This document shows, piece after piece, positions 20,301 through 31,821 of a stretch of DNA of 64,000 nt. Location: assembly GCA_963930645.1 (NCBI GenBank), contig OZ005648.1, positions 245,311,436 through 245,375,435 of the forward strand, written 5' to 3'. This DNA is from Salticus scenicus. Lineage: Eukaryota > Arthropoda > Arachnida > Araneae > Salticidae. Within the stretch, counting starts at the first letter, position 1, and each line of letters begins with the position of its first letter. A program made the translations under genes and the position numbers. The notes under the pieces were generated by a model. It saw only the letters and a program-made list of their open reading frames with translations, was not told where the DNA came from and did not search any database.

Positions 20301-23300
20301 TGTTCCTTTGCACACATTTTCACTGTTAATACTATGATACAAAGAGATTGTGTGATGCAAAAAGAAAACATTTGCAGAAATTTTACTTGCAGTTTTGGAT
20401 AGCGTGACGAGGTAGGGTATTCTATACACATAAGGCTTTTTTCTTTCAGTACCTGGCATTAGACGAATTTTATGTTCCCCAACATTAGCAACTTGAACTT
20501 TACCCGAAAATAATGGTACATGCTTATGCAAAAGTTCGAGCAATTCTGTTTGTTTCTCCTTTCCTAAATGACTAATGTCCACATCAAAGTCAGTTTTATT
20601 TTCCTTAATAGGGGTTGGGTGGATTTCTCCGAATTCACAGTCATCTTCAAAAATTACACCTACCGTTTGTGCTCTAACATGGAATTTTCTTATCTTATTT
20701 ACATGTACGTGTCGTATATTACCGTCAGGTAACTTAACTTTATACGAGTGAGGTTTAATTCTTTCTAAAATCTCACCAGGACCTGTCCATCTCGCATACA
20801 ATTTATTAGTAGAATCCGGAATTAGTAAGTACACTAATTCTCCAATCTTGAATTCTTTCATTTCTTTGCGACGATTAAAATAATGAGCATAAGCTTCTTG
20901 CTTTTCCGCAGCAGTTAAAGATGCTAAATCGGCAGCTTTCTCTAAGTTAATTTTTAATTCTTGTAAGTAATCTACAGCTGTATTACTTAAATTGAGAGGT
21001 AAAGGGATTTCTCCTGACCACGTTGATTTTAAAACTGCTAATGGACCTCTAGCTTCGCGCCCATACATAAGCTTAAATGGAGAAACTCCTGTTGTACAGT
21101 TAGGAACTTCGCGATACGCGAAAAGTAAATACGGAATGTGTCTATCCCAATTTACAGGGTCAGTTCGTATTACATGATGGAGCATTTGTTTAAATACACG
21201 GTTAAATTTTTCAACAAGCCCATTCGAGGCAGGGTAAGCTGGAGTTGAGAAACGAGGACTTACTCCTAATCTTTTCTCAAACTCTTGTGTTAATTGAGAC
21301 GTAAAATTAGTGCCTTGATCACTACATATCATTTCTGGGATTCCTGTACGCATAAATATTTCTAAAAGTGCATCACACGTGACCTTAGCCGATAGGCTTC
21401 TTAAAGGTATGACTTCGGGCCATCTTGAATGTTGGTCAATTAGACAAAGACAATATTTATGTTTTCTACCTGAGGGTGGCGCAATCTCTCCAATTAAATC
21501 GACACTCACTGTATGAAAAGGATAAGGAGGACGTACCACAGGTGTTATAGGTATTTTATCGGACGTTTTTTCCGGACTCCTCAACTGACATTTTTCGCAA
21601 GTTTTACAGAAATTTTGTACATCTCTTATTAGGTTAGGCCAATAAAATGATAGTTTTATTCTCTCTTTTGTTTTCCGCATCCCTAAATGATTCCCGAAGA
21701 TTGAGTCATGAGCTAATTTTAAAACACTTTCTCGATAACTCAACGGTAAGACCAATTGATCTACTGTTTCTCCACATATTTTATCTTTATGGAATAATAA
21801 ATCGTCCTTAAGAAAATAATTATTTTTCTTTAATTCCGCTTCTTTAAAAGCAGTTTGTAACGATAAGCATTCTCGCTGCTTTTCCCTAAATCTACTAACA
21901 TCAGATAAATTACTAACATTGTTTTGTGAGCTCTCCAGCCGCCTAATTTCAATTTGATTATCCTTTGGCAAGTTAATCACTTTTTCTTTATTCGAAATCA
22001 AATAAACAGCTGCCTCCGAATCGCTATTATTTATTGAAGAAACAATCTTTTTTTTATTTATCAATTGAGATGGATAATTATGTGAACTAGTTTCTTTTTT
22101 ATTAATCAAATCTTGCATTTCGTTTGACCTCGAAAAACTATCACTCTTAAATAATGTATTATCCTCTCCCGAAATTATTTTTTGATTACAACATTCATTT
22201 TTGATATGTAACAGCGATGCCGATGACTCATTTAAATTACTTTCATTTCCTGCCTCATTCGGCGCCAATAGCGTATTAGAGTTTTCTTGGATAAACAATT
22301 CATTTAATATTTCCTTTTGGTTTACTAATGTATCATAGAAGTGTGGAGTGATTAAACATGGAACATTTAATTTGTCGGTTATTGCAAATAATGAATCCGC
22401 GTGTGTAAATATACAAGTGTTAGGATTTTTATAATAGACTGGAATTACAGCTAATCTCGCCTCAACTATTTCTCGAAATGCAGATTCTAACAGAATTTTG
22501 CCTTTGCTTTCTATGTGAAGATCAGGAATTAGGGCGCTATTTAGAACACAAATCTCAGTACCTGAATCGATAATTGAGGGAACCTGTTTACCTGCGATAT
22601 AAATATTAACCTTTTGTAAGGGGTATAAATTAAGTTTTTCCGATTTTCCACATTTCTGTAAATGTTTCGACATTACGTGGGTCACTACAGATTTTTTCTC
22701 TGTCGCTTGTGCGTTACTTTTAGATTTTTTTATTTCCTCACTTTGTTTGTTAATTTTATCGAATCTATTTCGACGATTCGGACAATCTTTAGCTACATGA
22801 GAAATATCAGAGCAAATATAACACTCCCGCTTAAAAGAATATTTACTCTCATTATTAGAAGAATATTTTCTCAATGGAGGTGGGACGTATTTTTTATGAT
22901 TTTCTGTGACCGTTTCCCGATAGACGCGTTTTTCATATTTTGTTTCCTCAAATGATCTACCTTTAGCAGTGAAATATATATCACACGTCTTAGCTAATTG
23001 TTCTGGGCGTAACCAATCTTCACCCTGTGTGACTGCAGCATGCATTGCCAGATCCTTATCTAGATTTTCAAATATTTTATCAGATATAATCAAATCTACT
23101 AACGACTCAAAATCATTTACATTTCGAATTTTACAATAATGGAGCCAACTGGATCTTAAACGAGAAGCAAACTGTTGGTGTGTCTCCCCAGATATTCTTG
23201 TAGCTTTCTTATAATTTTCTAAACAAATGAAAGGGGATGGTGCATATTCTTTTAGAATTAATGACTTAATTTTCTCATAGTTCTTTAATTCTTCTTCGCT

Positions 23301-23418
23301 TACATAAATCAGAATATTCGCGGCTTTATCGCCAATTACTTTCAGTAAAATCTCCGATTTATATTCTTTAGGTACATTTTTATGCTTAAAAGCTCTTTCA
23401 ATGGAATCGAAAAAAAGA
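20256..23418 (-). pseudogene. Gag(partial)-protease-integrase ORF, left copy
   Basis: Same protein as the right copy but without its first 116 Gag residues. The true element sequence starts at FFDSIERAFKHKN (near 23418), where the tandem junction cuts the gene. An open frame continues to a Met at 23517 through unrelated PLE-like text and should not be read as a real start. It keeps the CCHC knuckle, the DSG protease motif, H2C2 and the DD35E integrase. The last 50 or so residues come from the inserted hairpin element, not from RT. The only coding difference noticed is Pro instead of Arg in the KIxITPVVRPP stretch. It cannot make a full Gag or RT. Confidence 0.85.
20261..20409. mobile_element. 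hairpin transposon end inside RT (left copy)
   Basis: The arms GCGTCACACTATCCAAAACT (plus GTAAGTAAAAT, 20261-20291) and ATTTTACTTGCAGTTTTGGA (plus TAGCGTGACG, 20380-20409) are inverted repeats that continue inward imperfectly. The right arm abuts the pol frame exactly after KPYVYRIPYL. R2 continues to the left of the left arm. It is copied at 26711-26859. Confidence 0.75.
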
Positions 23419-23428
23419 ATCGAAAAAA

Positions 23429-23892
23429 ACTTAACTTCTTCACATGCCATAAAATTAAAGAAAGCACCACTAGTTTCGAAAGGACATAGCCTTTCTTCTT
23501 CAGGTGCAAAAACATGCACTACTTACTGCCTTGGAGGCAAAAGCAAGACTGAAAGCAGGACAAAATCCAAAGGGAGGGGAGCAACACAGCCAACCAATAG
23601 GAAGCATCTGGCAAAACCAATCAGAAAGGAATACAACCAAAAAACAGGAAACAAGAGAAAAAAAAATGGAGAAAAGTGATTTTTTTATATGATTTAATTA
23701 TATATTTTTATTTAAATACATTAAATTAAATTTGAATTTGAAAACTTCTTCACATGCTATAAAATTAAAGCACTACCGGCTTTGAAATGAAGTGGCTTTT
23801 CTTCTTCAGGGGCAAAAACACATGCTACTGCCTTTTCTTTAATTTTATGGCCTATGGAGAAGCTTTCAAGTTTAAATATTGTTTGTACACCA
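23429..23892 (-). repeat. Penelope-type terminal repeats, decayed (right copy)
   Basis: Same as 16968-17435 but starting at ACTTAAC directly on the junction and lacking 4 bp (ATTA) near 23766. Confidence 0.55.
23464..23507 (-). ncRNA. hammerhead-like motif, right copy, probably inactive
   Basis: Identical to the motif at 17003-17046, including G at the cleavage position. Confidence 0.5.
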
Positions 23893-23976
23893 GTTTTTTT
23901 AATTTAATATTTAGTACATAAATATTAATTTCTAAAAGCATTTTTTAATTGTCATTTTGTAAATATTATAATATTC

Positions 23977-24522
23977 CCTTTAATCATAAAAAACGGCAGT
24001 TTTTTGAGTGACGCAGCAAAGCTCAAACAAAGCTTAGCAGCGACACTCTATTATACAGCTAATTTAACATCAAAGGAATTTGGAAACGCCGACATTTAAT
24101 ATCTCAGTAAATTGGAGATATTCTGATCTAATATTTTCAGAATAAGCTTTTATCTTCTGCATGATGCTATCCTGAAAGTTTCACACTTCAACGTTGTATA
24201 TATTTTGAGATCTGGAGTTGCAATTTAAGACTTCAAAGGAAAAATGTGTTTTGTGTGAGTTTTTTTTCTCGAAAACGGCTCGAAGAAATTTTATGAAATT
24301 GATATATGATATTAATTTATTTTGTCTGAGACGCATGACGTTCTCCGTTTTTCCCAAAAAACTCTTGTTTCTTAGATAATTTAGCTTAAAAATCGAACCA
24401 TTTTTCCTCCGCCATGCATGGATTTGAACCGCAGATTCTCAGAATTCAGAACAGGCGTCATTCGGTTTTCTGAGGCTGTGGTTGGTTGGTCCAATCTGAA
24501 TGCAGTCAATAAAATATTTAGA
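23977..24522. repeat. R1 dispersed repeat (right copy)
   Basis: Copy of 17520-18065 inside the tandem duplication. Confidence 0.75.
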
Positions 24523-24861
24523 TTTTTTTTTTTATTAAATGCAAAAAGGAAACTTCATTGTTTGTTTTAAATACTTATTATATATATACTAAATTAAATT
24601 TTACTTAAATATTTCTTTCTTTTTTGTTATGAAGGAAATTATTTGATTTTAAAATTTCACATTTCGCCAAAATACTATTTAGATAATATTTCAAATAAGG
24701 AAATATTTTGTAATTATATGTATTCTATTTAATAATTATTCATAATAAATTTATAATTTTTTAAGAGAAAATATTTCACATTTTTTTCCTATTAATTTTT
24801 TCCGACGTAAAACCCAACTAATCAATCAACCGATTAATTTTTTTCATCATTCATGTATTCA

Positions 24862-25057
24862 TTCGCCGCCTCTGATTGGTGTTTCCTTCCTGCGCTCTCT
24901 GACTGGCTGAGACTGTTGTGGTTTTATTGTACAAGGCGTTTGCGGGAGCGGAGCTCCTCTCAATTTGCGCATGCTCCAATTTAGAGAAGAATTTCGAAGT
25001 ATTATTGAGAGAGAAAAATTTTGGCGCCATCTTTTAACTTAATATAGAGTTACTATA
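24862..25057. promoter_or_regulatory. promoter-like module (right copy)
   Basis: Copy of 18405-18600, with the inverted CCAAT, GC-rich palindromic text and GGCGCCATCTT retained. Confidence 0.35.
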
Positions 25058-25701
25058 AAAACGAGTGTGATCGCTTTCTCATTATTGATTCTATATTTTT
25101 TCTTTTGTAATTCGTAGTTCCTTTCTAAATTTTTATTAATTACCATTCTCTCGCTCTCCTTTTTTTTTTTTTTTTTTTTTTTTTTATTATTACTGAATTG
25201 AGTGATGTAATTCTGGTGCGCTAATTTTTTTTCCCCCTATTAAGACAAAATGGAAAATAAAAGGATTACTCTATATTGCATTACAAGAAATTTATATATA
25301 TTAAATAAGAAAGGCTTGCTCATGTATATTAAAATTTAATATTTGAAGTATCATAATCAGAGGGAAACTATTTATTTAAAAAATAGAAGATAAACATATT
25401 ATTGGTAAAATGACTAAATTATTATTATTATTATGTATTATTATTTTGTTCTTAATGAATGGCAGTCTATAATCAATTTCTGTATAAATAACAATAAAAT
25501 CATTAAAATATACTTCAATTTTATTATTTTGCTATTAGGCAATTTATGATTTTAAAAAAATTAAATGTCCATTATGTATTTCTACCAGTAAAACAAGAAT
25601 ATTTCGCCCCCCCCCCCTACACACAAGCACTTCAGATATTAATAGTTTAGGTTAATGAAATTTCCTTTTACATGATTTTAATTTTAAAACCAATTATAAG
25701 C

Positions 25702-25732
<31 letters not shown>

Positions 25733-26177
25733 ATTTAAAAAGAAATAAAGTATATATTATTTCTTCGGTGCATTGCTGAAAAAAAAAAAAAAAAAAGAAT
25801 AGAAAAAGAGGGGGGGGGGATAGCAGAATATATTAATATAAACTAAACTTTGTCTGCATCTAATTATTCTTTAAAAAGGAATTGAAATTTGATTTATCAA
25901 AATAAATAATCGTTAATAAATGAAAGTATTTTTGTAAATTATATGAATATTATATGATCTGCCATCTTGTTTCGAGTGCCAGCTATTTGAAATATTTAAA
26001 TTCTCATTAAAAAGGTATTTATGATCCAATTTACTTAAAACTCCATATATACGTAGCCCTCATTAATATTTCCATTAAGTCCATTAATTAATTGTAGCCG
26101 CCATTTTTAAATAAAATGGTAGCTACATGATAAGAAAAAAAAATCTACTCTTTCTATGAGCTGGAAGGACTTGATCA

Positions 26178-26750
26178 GTTGATCAATAACCCCTAAAAAG
26201 TAATGATATCAGAACAAAAACCCTTACTGGGTTAAAAGTTTGTGACGCAGCACTTTATTTCGATATGATTTGGAAATATGGGTCTTAAAAATAATGATAT
26301 CAAATTTTGAGTGACGCTTTGCTATTAATTGAAATATACATAGATTTTTCTGATTTCATAATTTGCTCTTTTCTTCTATTTATATTTACATCACAGTACA
26401 TTCATAATATTTTCAACTTCAACGTGAAAAAATATATAGAATTTACTCACTGATGCTTTTTCATTTGCATCTCGTGAATTCAAAATATGAGTTTTAAAAG
26501 AAATGATATAATTTCAGTGACGCCTGAGTGTTACTTTAAAAAGATTTCTTTTTAGATTTCATAACAATCACTTTTGTTTTGTTGAATAAAGTGTATTTAC
26601 ATATTGAAATAATGATTTTAATTTTTAAATATACTGTCAAATAGTCAAACTTTCACTCAATGTACATTATAAATTGAAGTTATCTAGTTCAATAAATTGA
26701 TTTGTCTATTGCGTCACACTATCCAAAACTGTAAGTAAAATATATGTAAA
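26178..26750. repeat. R2 dispersed repeat (right copy)
   Basis: Copy of 19728-20300. Confidence 0.75.
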
Positions 26751-29700
26751 TGTTCCTTTGCACACATTTTCACTGTTAATACTATGATACAAAGAGATTG
26801 TGTGATGCAAAAAGAAAACATTTGCAGAAATTTTACTTGCAGTTTTGGATAGCGTGACGAGGTAGGGTATTCTATACACATAAGGCTTTTTTCTTTCAGT
26901 ACCTGGCATTAGACGAATTTTATGTTCCCCAACATTAGCAACTTGAACTTTACCCGAAAATAATGGTACATGCTTATGCAAAAGTTCGAGCAATTCTGTT
27001 TGTTTCTCCTTTCCTAAATGACTAATGTCCACATCAAAGTCAGTTTTATTTTCCTTAATAGGGGTTGGGTGGATTTCTCCGAATTCACAGTCATCTTCAA
27101 AAATTACACCTACCGTTTGTGCTCTAACATGGAATTTTCTTATCTTATTTACATGTACGTGTCGTATATTACCGTCAGGTAACTTAACTTTATACGAGTG
27201 AGGTTTAATTCTTTCTAAAATCTCACCAGGACCTGTCCATCTCGCATACAATTTATTAGTAGAATCCGGAATTAGTAAGTACACTAATTCTCCAATCTTG
27301 AATTCTTTCATTTCTTTGCGACGATTAAAATAATGAGCATAAGCTTCTTGCTTTTCCGCAGCAGTTAAAGATGCTAAATCGGCAGCTTTCTCTAAGTTAA
27401 TTTTTAATTCTTGTAAGTAATCTACAGCTGTATTACTTAAATTGAGAGGTAAAGGGATTTCTCCTGACCACGTTGATTTTAAAACTGCTAATGGACCTCT
27501 AGCTTCGCGCCCATACATAAGCTTAAATGGAGAAACTCCTGTTGTACAGTTAGGAACTTCGCGATACGCGAAAAGTAAATACGGAATGTGTCTATCCCAA
27601 TTTACAGGGTCAGTTCGTATTACATGATGGAGCATTTGTTTAAATACACGGTTAAATTTTTCAACAAGCCCATTCGAGGCAGGGTAAGCTGGAGTTGAGA
27701 AACGAGGACTTACTCCTAATCTTTTCTCAAACTCTTGTGTTAATTGAGACGTAAAATTAGTGCCTTGATCACTACATATCATTTCTGGGATTCCTGTACG
27801 CATAAATATTTCTAAAAGTGCATCACACGTGACCTTAGCCGATAGGCTTCTTAAAGGTATGACTTCGGGCCATCTTGAATGTTGGTCAATTAGACAAAGA
27901 CAATATTTATGTTTTCTACCTGAGGGTGGCGCAATCTCTCCAATTAAATCGACACTCACTGTATGAAAAGGATAAGGAGGACGTACCACAGGCGTTATAC
28001 GTATTTTATCGGACGTTTTTTCCGGACTCCTCAACTGACATTTTTCGCAAGTTTTACAGAAATTTTGTACATCTCTTATTAGGTTAGGCCAATAAAATGA
28101 TAGTTTTATTCTCTCTTTTGTTTTCCGCATCCCTAAATGATTCCCGAAGATTGAGTCATGAGCTAATTTTAAAACACTTTCTCGATAACTCAACGGTAAG
28201 ACCAATTGATCTACTGTTTCTCCACATATTTTATCTTTATGGAATAATAAATCGTCCTTAAGAAAATAATTATTTTTCTTTAATTCCGCTTCTTTAAAAG
28301 CAGTTTGTAACGATAAGCATTCTCGCTGCTTTTCCCTAAATCTACTAACATCAGATAAATTACTAACATTGTTTTGTGAGCTCTCCAGCCGCCTAATTTC
28401 AATTTGATTATCCTTTGGCAAGTTAATCACTTTTTCTTTATTCGAAATCAAATAAACAGCTGCCTCCGAATCGCTATTATTTATTGAAGAAACAATCTTT
28501 TTTTTATTTATCAATTGAGATGGATAATTATGTGAACTAGTTTCTTTTTTATTAATCAAATCTTGCATTTCGTTTGACCTCGAAAAACTATCACTCTTAA
28601 ATAATGTATTATCCTCTCCCGAAATTATTTTTTGATTACAACATTCATTTTTGATATGTAACAGCGATGCCGATGACTCATTTAAATTACTTTCATTTCC
28701 TGCCTCATTCGGCGCCAATAGCGTATTAGAGTTTTCTTGGATAAACAATTCATTTAATATTTCCTTTTGGTTTACTAATGTATCATAGAAGTGTGGAGTG
28801 ATTAAACATGGAACATTTAATTTGTCGGTTATTGCAAATAATGAATCCGCGTGTGTAAATATACAAGTGTTAGGATTTTTATAATAGACTGGAATTACAG
28901 CTAATCTCGCCTCAACTATTTCTCGAAATGCAGATTCTAACAGAATTTTGCCTTTGCTTTCTATGTGAAGATCAGGAATTAGGGCGCTATTTAGAACACA
29001 AATCTCAGTACCTGAATCGATAATTGAGGGAACCTGTTTACCTGCGATATAAATATTAACCTTTTGTAAGGGGTATAAATTAAGTTTTTCCGATTTTCCA
29101 CATTTCTGTAAATGTTTCGACATTACGTGGGTCACTACAGATTTTTTCTCTGTCGCTTGTGCGTTACTTTTAGATTTTTTTATTTCCTCACTTTGTTTGT
29201 TAATTTTATCGAATCTATTTCGACGATTCGGACAATCTTTAGCTACATGAGAAATATCAGAGCAAATATAACACTCCCGCTTAAAAGAATATTTACTCTC
29301 ATTATTAGAAGAATATTTTCTCAATGGAGGTGGGACGTATTTTTTATGATTTTCTGTGACCGTTTCCCGATAGACGCGTTTTTCATATTTTGTTTCCTCA
29401 AATGATCTACCTTTAGCAGTGAAATATATATCACACGTCTTAGCTAATTGTTCTGGGCGTAACCAATCTTCACCCTGTGTGACTGCAGCATGCATTGCCA
29501 GATCCTTATCTAGATTTTCAAATATTTTATCAGATATAATCAAATCTACTAACGACTCAAAATCATTTACATTTCGAATTTTACAATAATGGAGCCAACT
29601 GGATCTTAAACGAGAAGCAAACTGTTGGTGTGTCTCCCCAGATATTCTTGTAGCTTTCTTATAATTTTCTAAACAAATGAAAGGGGATGGTGCATATTCT

Positions 29701-30209
29701 TTTAGAATTAATGACTTAATTTTCTCATAGTTCTTTAATTCTTCTTCGCTTACATAAATCAGAATATTCGCGGCTTTATCGCCAATTACTTTCAGTAAAA
29801 TCTCCGATTTATATTCTTTAGGTACATTTTTATGCTTAAAAGCTCTTTCAATGGAATCGAAAAAAAGATTCCATGGTTCATTCTTTTTAGGTACTGGTAT
29901 TACCAAAGTTAATATAGCTTTCAAAAGCTTATCTAATGATAATATGTTTTCTGAGTTACTAGGATTATGCAACACCTCATCGTCACTTTCGGTTTGCTTT
30001 AACAAACACAAACGATTTATTTCTTCCAATTCCTTTCTTTGCGCAACTGTGGTTGCTAAAAATTCACTCACAAATTCTTTATCTTTAATGTATTCTTTAG
30101 ATTTTAACAATAAATCTTTTAATTCAACTACCTTTAAATTAGAGTCAGCTTGTTCGCCTATCTCTTGCAAAACGGCAAGTAGATCGGCCTTCGTAACACT
30201 TTTAAACAT
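26706..30209 (-). CDS. Gag-protease-integrase polyprotein of a Gmr1-like Ty3/gypsy element
   Basis: 1167-residue open frame with no stops. Residues 1-300 are Gag-like; the MFKSVTKADLLAVL start fits. A zinc knuckle C313-x2-C316-x4-H321-x4-C326 binds RNA. D398-S399-G400 is the protease active site. Integrase follows: zinc-binding H684/H691 and C721/C724, catalytic D754, D814 and E850 (35 residues between the last two), then a GPY/F-type module near 990-1026. Residues 1065-1115 resemble the start of RT (LFSGK, EHKIRLMPGT, KKPYVYRIP). Integrase before RT is the Gmr1-like order. At about 1117 the frame runs into a hairpin transposon, so RT and RNase H are missing. Without RT it could move only with help from another copy. 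Confidence 0.88.
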   Translation of the reverse strand: MFKSVTKADLLAVLQEIGEQADSNLKVVELKDLLLKSKEYIKDKEFVSEFLATTVAQRKELEEINRLCLLKQTESDDEVLHNPSNSENILSLDKLLKAILTLVIPVPKKNEPWNLFFDSIERAFKHKNVPKEYKSEILLKVIGDKAANILIYVSEEELKNYEKIKSLILKEYAPSPFICLENYKKATRISGETHQQFASRLRSSWLHYCKIRNVNDFESLVDLIISDKIFENLDKDLAMHAAVTQGEDWLRPEQLAKTCDIYFTAKGRSFEETKYEKRVYRETVTENHKKYVPPPLRKYSSNNESKYSFKRECYICSDISHVAKDCPNRRNRFDKINKQSEEIKKSKSNAQATEKKSVVTHVMSKHLQKCGKSEKLNLYPLQKVNIYIAGKQVPSIIDSGTEICVLNSALIPDLHIESKGKILLESAFREIVEARLAVIPVYYKNPNTCIFTHADSLFAITDKLNVPCLITPHFYDTLVNQKEILNELFIQENSNTLLAPNEAGNESNLNESSASLLHIKNECCNQKIISGEDNTLFKSDSFSRSNEMQDLINKKETSSHNYPSQLINKKKIVSSINNSDSEAAVYLISNKEKVINLPKDNQIEIRRLESSQNNVSNLSDVSRFREKQRECLSLQTAFKEAELKKNNYFLKDDLLFHKDKICGETVDQLVLPLSYRESVLKLAHDSIFGNHLGMRKTKERIKLSFYWPNLIRDVQNFCKTCEKCQLRSPEKTSDKIRITPVVRPPYPFHTVSVDLIGEIAPPSGRKHKYCLCLIDQHSRWPEVIPLRSLSAKVTCDALLEIFMRTGIPEMICSDQGTNFTSQLTQEFEKRLGVSPRFSTPAYPASNGLVEKFNRVFKQMLHHVIRTDPVNWDRHIPYLLFAYREVPNCTTGVSPFKLMYGREARGPLAVLKSTWSGEIPLPLNLSNTAVDYLQELKINLEKAADLASLTAAEKQEAYAHYFNRRKEMKEFKIGELVYLLIPDSTNKLYARWTGPGEILERIKPHSYKVKLPDGNIRHVHVNKIRKFHVRAQTVGVIFEDDCEFGEIHPTPIKENKTDFDVDISHLGKEKQTELLELLHKHVPLFSGKVQVANVGEHKIRLMPGTERKKPYVYRIPYLVTLSKTASKISANVFFLHHTISLYHSINSENVCKGTFTYILLTVLDSVTQ
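26711..26859. mobile_element. hairpin transposon end inside RT (right copy)
   Basis: Copy of 20261-20409. It supplies the last 50 residues and stop of the polyprotein frame. Confidence 0.75.
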
Positions 30210-30520
30210 TGCTATTTAAAATGTTAATTCATATCCTATCACCATAAAATAACATTAATTTCTCACCTTTATATATTGCGTCCATGGAATTTATATTACC
30301 TTTCTGAGAATACTATACTCTGGTTCGACGTTTGCAGAGCGTGCTGTGATAAACCGAGTGTTGACACTTGAGAACAGAAAATTCCCTGTTGTATAAAATT
30401 AGCTCTTTAATTAATTAATATTAAATTAAACATGAAGATGAATATATACACTGAGAAATTTATATACATATGAGTACCCATGTACTCATGTAATAATAAG
30501 AATAAACCAACGGAATAAAT
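30210..30520 (-). other. leader between candidate primer-binding site and gag
   Basis: Non-coding, AT-rich, with one GC-richer patch (30322-30358). Its position just upstream of gag on the minus strand suits an untranslated leader. Confidence 0.4.
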
Positions 30521-30545
30521 CCGTTACTCGGGCGCGCCAATTGCA
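30521..30545 (-). promoter_or_regulatory. candidate primer-binding site and LTR edge
   Basis: On the minus strand, GGGTGCA is followed by AT and then TGGCGCGCCCGAGTAACGG. A CA-ending LTR, a 2-base gap and a PBS beginning TGGCGC is the usual layout. The PBS resembles lysine-tRNA types but has an extra GC, so the primer is not certain. The LTR would lie at 30542 to about 30670. No matching 3' LTR was found left of the ORFs. Confidence 0.4.
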
Positions 30546-30679
30546 CCCTACGTTTCAGGCCGAAGGCCAAAGTCTTTCTCTCTGCGAAAATACCTTCTCC
30601 CGCTCACGGCGGCTTCCAAGGTTGGTTGGTTGCATAAAATAAACTTAGGAGTGGTTGGTTGCATGACAAACAGTATTGC

Positions 30680-30778
30680 AGTTTTTGATGAATACTCATA
30701 TAATAAACTCTCTTATGAAGTGCCCCCTTGTCGGGGAGGTGGTGTCCCCCCGTCGGGGAATTTCTGGTGCCACTACTG
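30680..30778. mobile_element. right-end fragment of the 42833-type hAT-like element
   Basis: TTGCAGTTTTTGATGAATAC through CCCCGTCGGGGAATTTCTGG and TGCCACTACTG matches 44360-44461 closely. Only the right terminus is present; the left side is replaced by the retrotransposon edge. Confidence 0.75.
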
Positions 30779-31276
30779 CACATAGTTGGTATAAAAATCA
30801 GCCTTCCACTCCAAATTATCTAAAAGGAAAATAAGTTTTATAAAAATAGGCAACAACTTTGTTATCCATGAATGTGAATTTGATGCGAATTGTTTTGTTG
30901 CCATGCTAGCATGAACCATAGTTATTATGCATAAGTGCATAAATTAAAAAAATGAAATATTAAGATTTTTTTTTTTTTTTTTTTTTTTAACTATTTGGCA
31001 GACTACATTAAAAACATTCAAATTTTACTGGCATTGAAGCTTTTTTTATGGAAACAATATATAATAATACATTGAATATTTTATATGTGCCCCTTTAAAA
31101 AATATAAGCATCCCAGTCACTAATTTTTAAATAGAAAATAGTATGATCTAACTTAATACTATTTCAGATGTTATAAAAATTCAAGATGTTTAACGGAATT
31201 CATAAATGATAATGTATGCATTTTTTATTCAGTAAAAAATCTGTTAATAGTACAATAATTTTCAGTTTGTTAAGTC
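30779..31276. other. unassigned intergenic DNA
   Basis: AT-rich with a T run at 30967-30989. Nothing recognised. Confidence 0.4.
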
Positions 31277-31814
31277 ATACCTGTGAGGGGCTAAATGTCT
31301 AACTGGCTGGATGACGTGATTGATTATTTTTCTCTAGCTTATGTTTGGCGATAATATGTATTGAACATTGAATTTTTTTTTATTATTTAAGTATGATTCA
31401 TGAACTACTAAAAATGTACAAATATCTCTAAAATTATAATTCAAAATAAAGAAGGAATATCCATGAGATTCCAGTGTGCAATTTCAAGAAATATGTTAAA
31501 GTGAATAAATCATTGTGAATGATAAAATTTTATCTTTATAATATTATTTTATTTTGATTAATATGTTCATTAAGCTTACAGTACCAGAACATTATTTTGC
31601 ATTTCATGAAGGGGAAAAAATGCTCTAATATTGCAACAACAATTTTATTATATTTATAAATGCAAACTCAAGCAATTTCCTTTTTTAAGCTCATCTCTGT
31701 TCCTTCTCTCCCCCCCCCCCCCTTTCTCCCAATAATAATGATAAAAAGGCTAGGAATTTAATGTTAGATTTCATGATGAAATAGCTATTTATAAAAATAA
31801 AATAAAATTCCACC

Positions 31815-31821
31815 TAATGTG

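Larger units (their letters stand above)
16968..23418. repeat. 6.46-kb tandem duplication, left copy
   Basis: Matches 23429-29868 almost base for base. Differences noticed are a 4-bp indel (17307 region), different C- and T-run lengths, and a few substitutions such as AACGG/ACTGG near 19779. Its right end cuts the Gag gene about 116 codons from the start. The junction with the right copy carries a 10-bp duplicated filler (ATCGAAAAAA, 23419-23428). Confidence 0.9.
23429..29868. repeat. 6.46-kb tandem duplication, right copy
   Basis: Near-identical to 16968-23418. This copy continues beyond 29868 into the rest of gag, so it is the parental arrangement, or the more complete haplotype if the pair is an assembly duplicate. 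Confidence 0.9.

Noticed and set aside
20992..21177. Plus-strand 61-codon frame, repeated at 27442
   Set aside because: Antisense shadow of the integrase coding sequence.
23419..23519. Extra N-terminal 34-36 residues of the left Gag-Pol frame (Met at 23517)
   Set aside because: They are encoded by PLE-type terminal sequence beyond the duplication junction and are absent from the parental frame.
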